From Sphingomonas sp. LR60 (GTDB taxonomy: Bacteria > Pseudomonadota > Alphaproteobacteria > Sphingomonadales > Sphingomonadaceae), in NCBI RefSeq assembly GCF_036855935.1, contig NZ_JASPFK010000001.1, positions 1,337,501-1,401,500 on the forward strand: DNA of 64,000 nucleotides, written 5' to 3'. Positions 22,348 through 31,388 of this stretch are shown here, in pieces. Each line of letters begins with the position of its first letter. Within the stretch, counting starts at the first letter, position 1. A program made the translations under genes and the position numbers. The notes under the pieces are model-generated. The model was not told the origin of the DNA. It did not search any database and saw nothing but the letters and a program-made list of their open reading frames with translations.

Positions 22348-23493
22348 TTATCCGCCGCGCTTCAATGTCTCGCGTGCGATGATCAATTGCTGGATCTGGC
22401 TGGTGCCTTCGTAGATGCGGAAAAGCCGCACGTCGCGGTACAGCCGTTCGACGCCGTAATCGGCGATATAGCCCGCGCCGCCGAGGATCTGCACCGCGCG
22501 GTCGGCAACGCGGCCGACCATCTCGCTGGCGAAATATTTGGCGGCGGCGCTCTCCAGAATGACATCGTCGCCGGCATCCTTCCTGCTGGCGGTGTCGAGC
22601 ACCAGCGCGCGAGCGGCGAGCGCCTCGGTCTTCGAATCGGCGATCATCGCCTGAATCAGCTGATGCTCGGCTATCGCCTTGCCGAACTGGCGGCGGCTGG
22701 TGGCGTAAGCGACCGCATCGGCGATCAACCGTTCGGCGACGCCGACGCAGACCGCGGCGATGTGCAGCCGCCCGCGATCGAGCACCTGCATCGCGATCCG
22801 GAAGCCGTCGCCCTCGGCACCCAGCCGGTTCGCGACCGGGACGGGCACCTCGTCGAACACGACGTCGGCGACCTTCGCGCCTTTCTGCCCCATCTTCTTT
22901 TCCGGCGCACCGATGGTGACGCCGGGCAGATCGCGCGGCACGAGGAAGGCCGAGACGCCGCGCCCGCCCTTTTCCTCTCCGGTGCGTGCCATCACGGTGA
23001 ACAGGTCGGCACGATCGGCATTGGTGATGTAGCGTTTCGTGCCGGTCAGCCGATAGACGTCACCGTCGCGTACCGCGCGCGTCGTGACGCTACCCGAATC
23101 GCTTCCGACGTCGGGTTCGGTAAGGGCGAAACTGGTGATGATCTCGCCGCTGGCGATCCGCGGAAGCCATGCGGTTTTCTGTTCGTCGTTGCCCGCGATC
23201 ACCACACCTTGGCTGCCGATCCCGACATTGGTGCCGAAGGCGGAGCGGAACGCCGGGGTGGTTCGCCCGAGTTCGATCGCAACGCGAACCTCTTCGCCCA
23301 TCGTCAGCCCGAGCCCGCCGTATTCGGGGGCGATCGAAAGTCCGAACAGGCCGAGCTCGCGCATCTCGGCAATGACGGCATCGGGCACGGCATCGTCGGT
23401 CTCAACCTGCGCCTCCAGCGGGCGCAGCCGTTCCGCCACGAAGCGGCGCACCGTCGCAATCAGGGCTTCGAACGTTTCCGAATCAAGCGCCAT
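22348..23493 (-). CDS. Acyl-CoA dehydrogenase
   Basis: This 381-residue flavoenzyme forms the alpha,beta double bond in acyl-CoAs, passing electrons to ETF. It shows the family helices, LGLFGLSIAPEYGGLGL, the FAD/substrate block SFALTEPDVGSDSGSVTTRA and RRQFGKAIAEHQLIQ. The ILGGAGYIADYGVERLYRDVRLFRIYEGTSQIQ region contains the catalytic Glu. ATG 23493 is preferred over an upstream extension because homologues begin near MALDSETFEALI. With the SDR gene it forms a two-gene operon. Confidence 0.92.
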   Translation of the reverse strand: MALDSETFEALIATVRRFVAERLRPLEAQVETDDAVPDAVIAEMRELGLFGLSIAPEYGGLGLTMGEEVRVAIELGRTTPAFRSAFGTNVGIGSQGVVIAGNDEQKTAWLPRIASGEIITSFALTEPDVGSDSGSVTTRAVRDGDVYRLTGTKRYITNADRADLFTVMARTGEEKGGRGVSAFLVPRDLPGVTIGAPEKKMGQKGAKVADVVFDEVPVPVANRLGAEGDGFRIAMQVLDRGRLHIAAVCVGVAERLIADAVAYATSRRQFGKAIAEHQLIQAMIADSKTEALAARALVLDTASRKDAGDDVILESAAAKYFASEMVGRVADRAVQILGGAGYIADYGVERLYRDVRLFRIYEGTSQIQQLIIARETLKRGG

Positions 23494-23851
23494 GGTGACA
23501 GCCTCATCCTCTCCGTAGACAGAGGCCGGCTTAGGTGCAGACCGACGGGTCGGCAAGCCGAGAGCGATACCTGACATTCGAAAAGCTCGCGATCCGCTTG
23601 TTGTTGCTGCCCGTACTGGTCGGCCGAAAAGCCGGTTGTAGCTTCGTGCGAATCGTCAGTCGGCCTCGGATCAGGTTGATTTTAACGCCTCGATAACACT
23701 CAAGGTCAGCAACGCTGACGTGATTTCCGGCGCAATGTTCGGTTCGTCGTCGGTCATCTTCGGTTCATCCGAAAAGGTTCCCGCGGCATTTGTTGATTCA
23801 GATCTTTCTGGTTAGCCGACTTCCATCAGTCCTGTTGACCGGGGGTCGCCC
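23494..23851. other. Gene-free stretch upstream of two divergent genes
   Basis: The 358 bases between the acyl-CoA dehydrogenase and the CHAP gene hold no convincing frame. The right half has slightly lower GC. It contains TTAA-N7-ATAA (23682-23696), an imperfect match to a CtrA site, and a GTCAGC/GCTGAC palindrome near 23704-23720. Promoters for both neighbours must lie here. Confidence 0.5.
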
Positions 23852-24403
23852 GTGAACGTCAAGGTTTGGACAGCGCGCTTTGCGCTGGTGGTTTCGTGCG
23901 TCCTGATGACGACTGCGCCGGCACAGGCGCGTTATCTGCAGTGCGTGCCGTTTGCTCGTGAAGTCTCCGGCATCGATATTCGTGGCAATGCCAATACTTG
24001 GTGGGGCCAGGCAGCGGGCCGCTATGATCGTGGCACCTCGCCGCAGGTCGGCGCGGTCATGGCGTTCAAGGCGACGCACGCGATGCCGGTCGGGCATGTG
24101 GCGATGGTCAGCCGGATCGTCAGCGATCGCGAGGTTCTGCTCACCCACGCCAATTGGTCGCGTCGTGGTGGGATCGAGCGCGACGTGCGCGCGGTCGACG
24201 TCTCGGCGGCGGGCGACTGGAGCGAAGTGCGGGTGTGGTTCGCAGAGGTGGGTGATCTGGGCACGAGCAGCTATCCGCTCGCCGGCTTCATCTATGCGGG
24301 CAAGGCACCGACGACGAACGAGGATGTCGCGCCGCTCGCGCCGCTGACGATTGCGACCGCAGCCGTGGTGCCGGTCGCCGGGGTATTGCCCGCCGAGCGT
24401 TGA
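23852..24403 (+). CDS. Secreted CHAP-domain cysteine hydrolase
   Basis: This 183-residue protein has a signal peptide (cleavage after PAQA, about residue 26) followed by a compact CHAP fold. Catalytic Cys31 sits in YLQCVPFAR, His82 in PVGHVAMVS and Asn101 in THANW. CHAP enzymes cut peptidoglycan peptide cross-links or amide bonds, so this is probably a periplasmic wall amidase/endopeptidase. The start is GTG 23852. It is transcribed alone, convergent with msrB 7 bases later. Confidence 0.85.
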   Translation: MNVKVWTARFALVVSCVLMTTAPAQARYLQCVPFAREVSGIDIRGNANTWWGQAAGRYDRGTSPQVGAVMAFKATHAMPVGHVAMVSRIVSDREVLLTHANWSRRGGIERDVRAVDVSAAGDWSEVRVWFAEVGDLGTSSYPLAGFIYAGKAPTTNEDVAPLAPLTIATAAVVPVAGVLPAER

Positions 24404-24410
24404 GACGCGA

Positions 24411-24908
24411 TCAGGCGGGGCGGAAGATCATCGCCACGCCATTCATGCAGAAGCGTTTTCCGGTCGGGCGCGGCCCATCGTCGAAGACGTGACCCAAGTG
24501 CCCGCCGCAGCGGCTGCAATGTACCTCGGTCCGTACCATCCCCAGCGTCGAGTCGCGATGATAGCCGATCGCGTTGGGCAAGGGCGCAGTGAAGCTCGGC
24601 CAGCCAGTGCCGCTTTCGAACTTGGTCTTCGACGAAAACAGCGGCTGGGTGCAGCCTTTGCACGCGAACGTGCCGGCGCGATGTTCGTTGTTGAGCGGGC
24701 TGCTGTACGGACGTTCGGTGCCCTCGCGGCGCAGCACATCGAAGGCCGCCGGACCGAGTTGCGCCTGCCATTGCGCATCGGTGCGGGTGACGGGGAAACG
24801 CTCCGCCGCGTCGGCGCTGCGCGACCCGCAGGCGAACAAGGTCGTGGCGAGAAGCCCGCCGCCAGCGACGGCAAAAAAGCGACGACGGTCCAAGGCTGTA
24901 TCGGTCAT
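24411..24908 (-). CDS. msrB: Peptide-methionine (R)-S-oxide reductase, exported
   Basis: MsrB repairs methionine-R-sulfoxide in proteins. The 165-residue protein has all domain markers. Structural zinc cysteines are Cys83, Cys86, Cys131 and Cys134, with GTGWPSF and the catalytic Cys154 in RFCMNG. Unusually it carries an N-terminal export signal, DRRRFFAVAGGGLLATTLFAC, with a twin-arginine motif and a possible lipobox Cys27. It probably works in the periplasm. ATG 24908 begins just before the twin-arginine segment. Confidence 0.92.
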   Translation of the reverse strand: MTDTALDRRRFFAVAGGGLLATTLFACGSRSADAAERFPVTRTDAQWQAQLGPAAFDVLRREGTERPYSSPLNNEHRAGTFACKGCTQPLFSSKTKFESGTGWPSFTAPLPNAIGYHRDSTLGMVRTEVHCSRCGGHLGHVFDDGPRPTGKRFCMNGVAMIFRPA

Positions 24909-25047
24909 TGCGGTGATATGGTGCGCGTCGGGCCAGCCGCCAGCACCCGCCGGGGTGCGCAATCAAATTTGTCGACGTGAATGCCGCCGCCGGTGCGCGC
25001 CGCCGTGGGTTTGGGAGTTCCGAGACTTGCGTGCTACGCCCACGGCC

Positions 25048-26310
25048 ATGTTGGACACGAATACGCCCACGACCCTGATCGCCACGATGGCGGCGCGCGC
25101 ACGCGCGGCGGCGCACCACCTCGGCGGATCGAGCGACGCGCAAAAGGCGAGCGCGTTGCGATCGGCGGCGACCGCGTTGCGTGAGGCGAGCGCGTCGATC
25201 CTCGCGGCCAATGCGCTCGATCTGGAGCGAGGGCGCGGCAATGGGCTGTCCGATGCGCTGCTCGACCGGCTGCGGCTGGACGAGGCGCGGCTCGAGGGCG
25301 TTGCGGCGGCGGTGGCGACGGTCGCCGATCTTCCCGATCCGGTCGGGCAGGTGATCGACGAGGCGGTCCGGCCCAACGGGCTGGCGCTCAGCCGCGTGCG
25401 GGTTCCGATCGGCGTGATCGGGATCATCTACGAAAGCCGCCCCAACGTCACCGCCGATGCGGCGGCGCTGTGCGTGCGATCGGGCAATGCGGTGATCCTG
25501 CGTGGCGGCTCCGAGGCGGTGGAGAGCAATCGCGCGATCCATGCCGCGTTCGTGCGCGGGCTGGAAGAGGCGGGGGTGTCCGGCGAGGCGGTGCAGCTCG
25601 TCCCGACCACCGACCGTGCGGCTGTCGGTGCGCTGCTCACGGCTGCGGGCGCGATCGACCTCATCATTCCGCGTGGCGGGCGTAGCCTGGTCGAGCGGGT
25701 GCAGAACGAGGCGCGCGTCCCGGTGCTCGCGCATCTTGATGGGATCAATCATGTCTTCGTCGATCGCTCCGCCGATCTTGGGATGGCCACGCGGATCGTG
25801 CTCGACGCGAAGATGCGGCGGACCGGTGTTTGCGGCGCGATGGAGACGTTGCTGATCGATCGCGATTGGCCGCACGCCGCCGCGCTCGTCACCGCGCTGG
25901 CCGAACGCGGTTGCGCGGTGCGTGGCGACGAGGCGGCAAGGGCGCTGGTGCCCTCGATCGACGTCGCCGAGGCGGCCGATTGGGACACCGAATATCTCGA
26001 CGCGATCGCGGCGGTGGCGATCGTCGATGGCCTGGATGGCGCGCTGTCGCACATCGCCGCGCACGGCTCGCATCACACCGATGCGATCGTCGCCGAGGAT
26101 CCTGCGGTCGCGGAACGCTTTTTGCGCGAGGTCGATTCGGCGATCGTGCTGTGGAATGCCTCGACGCAATTCGCCGATGGTGGCGAGTTCGGGCTGGGGG
26201 CGGAGATCGGCATCGCGACCGGGCGGCTCCATGCTCGCGGGCCGGTCGCGCTCGAAGGGCTGACCACCTACAAATGGCTGGGGCGCGGCAGCGGGCAGAT
26301 CCGCGGTTGA
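25048..26310 (+). CDS. proA: Gamma-glutamyl phosphate reductase
   Basis: This 420-residue aldehyde-dehydrogenase-fold enzyme performs the second step of proline synthesis, making glutamate-5-semialdehyde with NADPH. Diagnostic stretches include VPIGVIGIIYESRPNVTADAA, LRGGSEA, the catalytic cysteine in RRTGVCGAMETLL, and GAEIGIATGRLHARGPV. ATG 25048 is used. It starts the long co-directional proA-to-coq7 run and overlaps nadD through TTGA. Confidence 0.95.
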   Translation: MLDTNTPTTLIATMAARARAAAHHLGGSSDAQKASALRSAATALREASASILAANALDLERGRGNGLSDALLDRLRLDEARLEGVAAAVATVADLPDPVGQVIDEAVRPNGLALSRVRVPIGVIGIIYESRPNVTADAAALCVRSGNAVILRGGSEAVESNRAIHAAFVRGLEEAGVSGEAVQLVPTTDRAAVGALLTAAGAIDLIIPRGGRSLVERVQNEARVPVLAHLDGINHVFVDRSADLGMATRIVLDAKMRRTGVCGAMETLLIDRDWPHAAALVTALAERGCAVRGDEAARALVPSIDVAEAADWDTEYLDAIAAVAIVDGLDGALSHIAAHGSHHTDAIVAEDPAVAERFLREVDSAIVLWNASTQFADGGEFGLGAEIGIATGRLHARGPVALEGLTTYKWLGRGSGQIRG

Positions 26311-26957
26311 CGATCCGGCGCATCGGCCTGCTGGGCGGGTCGTTCAATCCGGCGCATCGTGGCCACCGCCATGTCACGCTGGAGGCGATCCGGCTACTCG
26401 CGCTGGACGAAGTCTGGTGGCTGGTGTCGCCGGGCAACCCGCTCAAGCCGCGCGCGGGCATGGCGCCGCTGGCCGCACGGCTCGCTTCGGCACGCGCGAT
26501 GGCACGCCGCGCACCGATCAAGGCGACCGATCTGGAGGCGCGGCTGCGGACCCGCTACACCGTCGATACGCTGCGACGGATCGTGCAGCGTTATCCGCGC
26601 AATCGCTTCATCTGGATCATGGGCGCGGACAATCTCGCGCAATTTCATGCGTGGCGGCAATGGCGGACGATCGCGCGCACGATGCCGATTGCGGTGTTGA
26701 CCCGTCCGGGCTATGACGACGATGCTCTCGCGGCTCCCGCGATGGGCTGGCTGCGGCGCTATCGGCGGCCCGCGCGCCAGGCAACGAACTGGGCCGAGTG
26801 GAGTGTGCCAGCCCTGGTGCTGTTACGTTTCCGCCCCGACCGGACATCCGCGACGCAATTGCGCGCCGTCGATCCCGACTGGCATGTTCGCTTCGCCGAT
26901 CCGATATCTGTGACCTCAATTCCCGCCGCGTCGTCGTCGCGGCAACCCCAGGAGTAA
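26307..26957 (+). CDS. nadD: Nicotinate-nucleotide adenylyltransferase
   Basis: This 216-residue enzyme adenylates NaMN in NAD synthesis. The nucleotidyltransferase motif GLLGGSFNPAHRGHRHV is at residues about 8-24, and the C-terminal RPDRTSATQLRA corresponds to the ISSTxIR motif. A TTG start at 26307 overlaps the proA stop as TTGA and puts MTIRRIGLLGGSF at the N-terminus, as expected. The nadD-rsfS-rlmH order is widely conserved. The window end also holds NAD-precursor genes (pnuC and a NadR-like kinase). Confidence 0.93.
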   Translation: MTIRRIGLLGGSFNPAHRGHRHVTLEAIRLLALDEVWWLVSPGNPLKPRAGMAPLAARLASARAMARRAPIKATDLEARLRTRYTVDTLRRIVQRYPRNRFIWIMGADNLAQFHAWRQWRTIARTMPIAVLTRPGYDDDALAAPAMGWLRRYRRPARQATNWAEWSVPALVLLRFRPDRTSATQLRAVDPDWHVRFADPISVTSIPAASSSRQPQE

Positions 26958-26959
26958 CC

Positions 26960-27352
26960 TTGCCCGCCACCGAACCCGCCCGCCGCTCGCCCGATTCCAC
27001 GGATGTCGAGGCGCTGCATCGTCTGGTCCTGCAATCGCTGGACGACGATCAGGCGGTGGACACGATCTCGATCCCGCTCGCGGGCAAGTCGTCGATCGCC
27101 GACTATATGGTCATCGCCAGCGGGCGTTCGACTCGACAGGTCGCGTCGATGGCCCAGAAGCTGTCGGAGCGGATCAAGGGCGCGACCGGGCGTCCCGCAC
27201 GGATCGAAGGGCTGCCCAACGCCGATTGGGTGCTGATCGATGGCGGCGACGTGATCGTCCATCTGTTCCGCCCCGAGGTGCGCAGCTTCTACAATCTGGA
27301 GCGGATGTGGTCGTTCGGCGATGCGCCGGCGCCGAGTGTCGCGCCGAACTAA
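26960..27352 (+). CDS. rsfS: Ribosome silencing factor RsfS
   Basis: RsfS binds L14 on the 50S subunit and blocks joining with 30S when nutrients are low. The 130-residue product has the family core: LVLQSLDDDQAVDTISIPLA, SSIADYMVIASGRSTRQV, GLPNADWVLIDGGDVIVHLF and the closing RSFYNLERMW. TTG 26960 follows a strong AGGAG in the preceding bases, two bases after the nadD stop. Longer starts would run inside nadD. Confidence 0.94.
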   Translation: MPATEPARRSPDSTDVEALHRLVLQSLDDDQAVDTISIPLAGKSSIADYMVIASGRSTRQVASMAQKLSERIKGATGRPARIEGLPNADWVLIDGGDVIVHLFRPEVRSFYNLERMWSFGDAPAPSVAPN

Positions 27353-27392
27353 AGGCGGCTTCTGGTTTCTGCCGCTCTGTCGGAAGGCGGTT

Positions 27393-27815
27393 ATGTTGCT
27401 GCACATCGTCGCGCGGGGGCGGATCGGGCGATCGTCCGAGGCCGAGCTTGTAGAGCGATACCTCAAACGCATCGTCTGGCCGACGCGGGTCAGCGAACTG
27501 CCCGATCGTGGCGGGCGCGAGCCCGACCGGGTGGGGCAGAGCCGCCGCATCCTGCTCGACGAAAAGGGTGAGGTTCTCGGCTCGACCGCCTTCGCGGAGC
27601 GGATCGGCCGCTGGCGCGACGATGGCGTGCGCGAGGCGCGCTTTCTGATCGGGGCCGCGGACGGCTTTTCGGATAGCGAACGTGGCGAGGCCGATATGCT
27701 GCTGTCGTTCGGCCGCGCGACCTGGCCGCACCTGCTGGCGCGCGCGATGCTGGCCGAGCAATTATTTCGCGCGACCAGTATCCTGGCGAGCCATCCCTAT
27801 CACCGCGAGGGATGA
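27393..27815 (+). CDS. rlmH: 23S rRNA pseudouridine-1915 N3-methyltransferase
   Basis: This 140-residue SPOUT methyltransferase modifies pseudouridine 1915 in 23S rRNA helix 69. It has the knotted-fold blocks LLDEKGEVLGSTAFAE, FLIGAADGFSD, LSFGRATWPHLLARAMLAEQLFRA and the C-terminal HPYHREG. ATG 27393 gives the standard N-terminus MLLHIVARGRIG. It overlaps the EnvC-like gene by 4 bases. Confidence 0.95.
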   Translation: MLLHIVARGRIGRSSEAELVERYLKRIVWPTRVSELPDRGGREPDRVGQSRRILLDEKGEVLGSTAFAERIGRWRDDGVREARFLIGAADGFSDSERGEADMLLSFGRATWPHLLARAMLAEQLFRATSILASHPYHREG

Positions 27816-28885
27816 TGCGGGCGCAGGCGTCATGGGTGATGGTCGTGGCGGCTGCGCTCTGTGGCGGCGGGGCGGGGGCCGCGCCGGAGCCGGCCGCGAC
27901 CGCGCAGCGCCGGGCGCAGATGCTCGAAGAGCGTGCCGATCGCATCGCAGACCCGGCACAGCGCGCGGAGCTGCGCGAGGCGGCGGTCGCGGCGCGGGTG
28001 GCGGCGGCCGAAAGCGATCTCGCCGCTTTGCAGGCCCGCGCCGCCGCGATCAAGGCGCGGTTGGCGACGCAACGACGCGTGCTCGCCGCGCGTGAGGCAC
28101 CGGTCGCGCGGCTGCTGGCGACGCTGACCACCCTGGCCCGGCGACCGGCGGTGGTCGCGCTGGCGCAACCGGGCAGCGTCGCGGACCTGGTCCATGCCCG
28201 TGCGGTGACGACGGCGGTGATGCCGGTCCTCCGCGCGCGATCGGAGGAACTGCGGCGCGTGGTGGCGAACGGACGCGCGTTGCAGGCGAGCGCGGATGCC
28301 GCGGAAGGTCGGTTGCGCACCGCACGCGCGCGGCTGGTCGAGGCGCGTGAGCAGCTTGCGGCGGTGACCGGCGGCGATGACGAGCGCGCGCTGGCGATGG
28401 AAGAGGCGGTGCGCGATACCGCCGAGCGGCTTAGCACGATCGGCGGCGAGCAGGCGGTGCTCGCCGATGCGATGGCGCTGGCGTTGCCGGCGATGCCGTT
28501 CACGGCGGCTGGCATGGCGACCCCGGCCTATCGCTTGCCGGTGCGCGGGCGGTTGGTGACCGGGCTGGGTGAGATCTCCGGAAATGGCGTCCGGGCGCGC
28601 GGGCTGACGCTGGCGGTGCCTGCCGCCGCGGCGATCGTTGCGCCAGCCGGTGGGCGCGTCCGCTTCGCCGGGCCGTTCCGCAGCTTTGGACGGATCGTGA
28701 TCGTCGATCATGGCGCGGGCTGGACGTCGTTGATCGCCGGGCTTGGCAGCGTCGCGGTCGAGAGCGGGGCAAGTGTCGCGGCGGGCGGCGCGCTCGGTGC
28801 TGCGCCGACGGTCGACGGCGCGCGCGTCACGGTCGAGTTGCGACGGCGCGGCCGGCCCGTGGATATCGCGCAGCTCGTCGGGTGA
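27812..28885 (+). CDS. EnvC-like murein hydrolase activator with degenerate LytM domain
   Basis: This 357-residue exported protein has a signal peptide (to about GAGAA, residue 24), long Ala/Arg-rich coiled coils (about 30-205), and a C-terminal LytM/M23 fold (about 240-350). The zinc ligands are absent. The place where active enzymes have HxH reads RVTVELRRRGRPVDI, though VDHGAGWTSLIAGL is recognisable. That is the pattern of EnvC/NlpD-type activators, which switch on amidases rather than cut themselves. It lies between rlmH and ctpA, an order common in alphaproteobacteria. Confidence 0.85.
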   Translation: MMRAQASWVMVVAAALCGGGAGAAPEPAATAQRRAQMLEERADRIADPAQRAELREAAVAARVAAAESDLAALQARAAAIKARLATQRRVLAAREAPVARLLATLTTLARRPAVVALAQPGSVADLVHARAVTTAVMPVLRARSEELRRVVANGRALQASADAAEGRLRTARARLVEAREQLAAVTGGDDERALAMEEAVRDTAERLSTIGGEQAVLADAMALALPAMPFTAAGMATPAYRLPVRGRLVTGLGEISGNGVRARGLTLAVPAAAAIVAPAGGRVRFAGPFRSFGRIVIVDHGAGWTSLIAGLGSVAVESGASVAAGGALGAAPTVDGARVTVELRRRGRPVDIAQLVG

Positions 28886-28991
28886 AACCGGATGCCGCTC
28901 AGCCGCCATTCTGCCGCGCGGGCGCTTTGATCGTCCCTGCAATTCCGCTACACGGCGGGATCGTCCATTCGCAGGAACAGTTTCGCCCGTC

Positions 28992-30368
28992 ATGAAGTCA
29001 AAGCTGCTCCCGGCCGTCGCGCTGGTCACCGCCATCGCCACCGTGCCGGTCGCCACCGGGGCGATGGCCGCATCGGACACCGCCTCCTATCGCCAGCTCG
29101 ACAAGTTCCTCGACGTCTACAATCGCGTAAAGGCCGATTACGTCGACAAGGTCACCGACGATCAGTTGATGAAGGGTGCGATCGACGGGATGCTGGCGGC
29201 GCTCGATCCGCACAGCAGCTATGTCGACGCGTCCGACTTCGACAATCTGCGCATCCAGACCGAGGGCAATTATGGCGGCCTTGGCCTGACCGTCTCGATG
29301 GAGGATGGCGCGGTGAAGGTGATCGCGCCGCAGGAGGATACGCCTGCCGGGCGCGCCGGGATCAAGTCCGGCGACTTCATCACCCATATCGATGGCAAGC
29401 TGATCTACGGCGGCACGCTCGACGAAGCGACTGCGCAGATGCGGGGCAAGCCGGGCACGAAGGTGACCCTGACGCTGATCCGGTCCGGTCGGGACAAGCC
29501 GATCGTGGTGACGTTGGTGCGCGAAGTGATCGTGCAGCGTCCGGTCAAATGGGAGGTGAAGGGCGATGTGGGCTACATCAACATCAACACCTTCTCCGAA
29601 CAGACCGGCGCGGATACGCGCGCCGCGATCATGGCGATCGACAAGTCGCTTGGGCATCGCCCGCTCGGCTATGTCGTCGACTTGCGAGAGAATGGCGGCG
29701 GGCTGCTGACGCAGGCGATCGAAGTGTCGGACGCGTTCCTCGACCGGGGTGAGATCGTCAGCCAGCGTGGGCGCGAGAAGGACGATATCGAACGCTATTT
29801 CGCGCGACCGGGCGACGATGCGCACGGGCTGCCGATCATCGTGCTGACAGATTCAGGCACCGCCTCGGCCAGCGAGATCGTCGCGGGCGCGCTTCAAGAT
29901 CATCATCGAGCGCTGGTGATGGGCGAGCGGACGTTCGGCAAGGGATCGGTGCAGACGTTGCTCCAGCTTGGCCCGCGCACCGCGCTGCGGCTGACCACCG
30001 CGCGTTACTTCACCCCGTCGGGGCGCAGCGTGCAGGAGGGCGGGATCGAGCCCGACATCAAGGTGCCGCAGATCTCCGACCACGATTACAAGTCGCGGCC
30101 GGTGTTCCGCGAGGCCGATCTGCGCCGCCATCTGATCAACGAGATCAAGTCGCCCGACAATGCGGTGCTCGAAGAGGACGTGAAGGACGATCCGCGCTTC
30201 TCGACCTCGCCCGACGCGCTCAAGAAGCAGGGGATCGAGGATTTCCAGCTCTGGTATGCGCTCAAGACGATCGCGCGGCTGGGTGGCGCTACGCAGGTCG
30301 CGGCGGTGACGCAGGCGATGACGGTCAAGCCGACCGCCGCCGCCACGCCGGCACCGGTGAAGAAGTGA
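28992..30368 (+). CDS. ctpA: S41 carboxy-terminal processing protease
   Basis: This 458-residue protease is exported by a signal peptide (MKSKLLPAVALVTAIATVPV..). A PDZ domain (about 85-170, GGLGLTVSMEDGAVKVIAPQ and SGDFITHIDGK) feeds substrates to the S41 domain. The Ser/Lys dyad is Ser292 in DSGTASASEI and Lys317 in GERTFGKGSVQT, with the family's 25-residue spacing. It trims or degrades periplasmic proteins and wall hydrolases. The next gene starts on the last base of its stop codon. Its place after an EnvC-like activator suggests a shared cell-wall role. Confidence 0.94.
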   Translation: MKSKLLPAVALVTAIATVPVATGAMAASDTASYRQLDKFLDVYNRVKADYVDKVTDDQLMKGAIDGMLAALDPHSSYVDASDFDNLRIQTEGNYGGLGLTVSMEDGAVKVIAPQEDTPAGRAGIKSGDFITHIDGKLIYGGTLDEATAQMRGKPGTKVTLTLIRSGRDKPIVVTLVREVIVQRPVKWEVKGDVGYININTFSEQTGADTRAAIMAIDKSLGHRPLGYVVDLRENGGGLLTQAIEVSDAFLDRGEIVSQRGREKDDIERYFARPGDDAHGLPIIVLTDSGTASASEIVAGALQDHHRALVMGERTFGKGSVQTLLQLGPRTALRLTTARYFTPSGRSVQEGGIEPDIKVPQISDHDYKSRPVFREADLRRHLINEIKSPDNAVLEEDVKDDPRFSTSPDALKKQGIEDFQLWYALKTIARLGGATQVAAVTQAMTVKPTAAATPAPVKK

Positions 30369-30850
30369 TGGCGACCGGCCTGCGTAACGCCCGCCTGCTC
30401 GCGCTGCTGATCCCGGCGGCGCTGCTCGGCGGGGCGTGGGCGTTCCAGCTGATCGGCGGGCTATACCCGTGCGAGATGTGCCATTGGCAGCGCTGGCCGC
30501 ATTATGGCGCGCTGGCGATGGCGGTGCTGGCGTTCGTGACCGGCGGACCGCGGGTCAAGGCGACGCTGGTCGCCGGCGCGGCGGCGCTGATCGCGGTGTC
30601 GGGGCTGATCGGCGTATTCCACGCCGGGGTCGAATATCATTGGTGGCAGGGGATCACCGCCTGCACGCAGACCACGAACCTGTCGGGGTTGTCGAGCGAT
30701 CAGGCCTTGAAGGACCTGCTCGCCGCACCCATCGTCCGGTGTGACGCGCCGCAATGGTCGCTGCTCGGCGTGTCGCTGGCAGGGTGGAATGCGGTGATCT
30801 CGTTGGTCGGCGCAGTGCTGATCGCGGTGCAACTGAGGAAGCGTGGATGA
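30368..30850 (+). CDS. DsbB-like disulfide bond formation protein
   Basis: This 160-residue inner-membrane protein has four hydrophobic helices and the DsbB cysteine pattern. A CEMC pair sits at Cys35/Cys38 in the first loop, and a second pair, Cys99 and Cys125, in the later periplasmic loop. DsbB re-oxidises DsbA and passes electrons to ubiquinone. Two DsbA-like genes lie at 41.5-43 kb and could be partners. ATG 30368 is used; GTG 30365 is also in frame. Confidence 0.88.
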   Translation: MATGLRNARLLALLIPAALLGGAWAFQLIGGLYPCEMCHWQRWPHYGALAMAVLAFVTGGPRVKATLVAGAAALIAVSGLIGVFHAGVEYHWWQGITACTQTTNLSGLSSDQALKDLLAAPIVRCDAPQWSLLGVSLAGWNAVISLVGAVLIAVQLRKRG

Positions 30851-31380
30851 CCTGGAAGCCCGGTGACCGTCCGCATCCGTCCGCAGCGATGATCCGCGTC
30901 GATCAGGCCGGTGAGTTCGGCGCGATCCGCATCTATGCGGGCCAGCTTGCGATCATGGGGCAACGCTCGCCGATGGCGCGCAAGATCTCCGCGATGGCGT
31001 TGCAGGAGGAGAAGCACCGCGCTTTCTTCGACCGTATGATTGTCGAGCGGGGTGTGCGCCCGACCTTGTTCCAGCCGTTCTGGGACGTCGCGGGCTTTGC
31101 GCTCGGCGCAGTCACCGCCGCAATCGGGCCAGAGGCGGCGATGGCGTGCACCGCTGCGGTCGAGACCGAGATCGACAAACATTATGGGGAGCAGCTCGTC
31201 GCGCTCGGCGACAGCGATCCCGAATTGTCCGATGCTATCCGCGAGTTCCAGGCCGAGGAGCTGGAGCATCGCGACACCGCGCTCGCCAATGGCGCCGAGA
31301 ATGCGCCGGCCTATCCGCTGCTGTCGGCGGCGATCCGGCTCGGCTGCCGCTTTGCGATCGCCACTGCCAAACGTATTTGA
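30847..31380 (+). CDS. coq7: Demethoxyubiquinone hydroxylase
   Basis: Coq7 adds the penultimate ring hydroxyl in ubiquinone synthesis. The 177-residue helical protein keeps the two ExxH di-iron motifs: E54-E55-K-H57 in LQEEKHRAF and E138-L-E-H141 in AEELEHRD. It also has bridging acids Glu23 (AGEFGA) and Glu106/108 (VETEID). The start overlaps the DsbB-like stop as ATGA. The pairing of a quinone-reducing oxidoreductase with a quinone-synthesis gene is suggestive. Confidence 0.94.
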   Translation: MTWKPGDRPHPSAAMIRVDQAGEFGAIRIYAGQLAIMGQRSPMARKISAMALQEEKHRAFFDRMIVERGVRPTLFQPFWDVAGFALGAVTAAIGPEAAMACTAAVETEIDKHYGEQLVALGDSDPELSDAIREFQAEELEHRDTALANGAENAPAYPLLSAAIRLGCRFAIATAKRI

Positions 31381-31388
31381 GAGGACCT

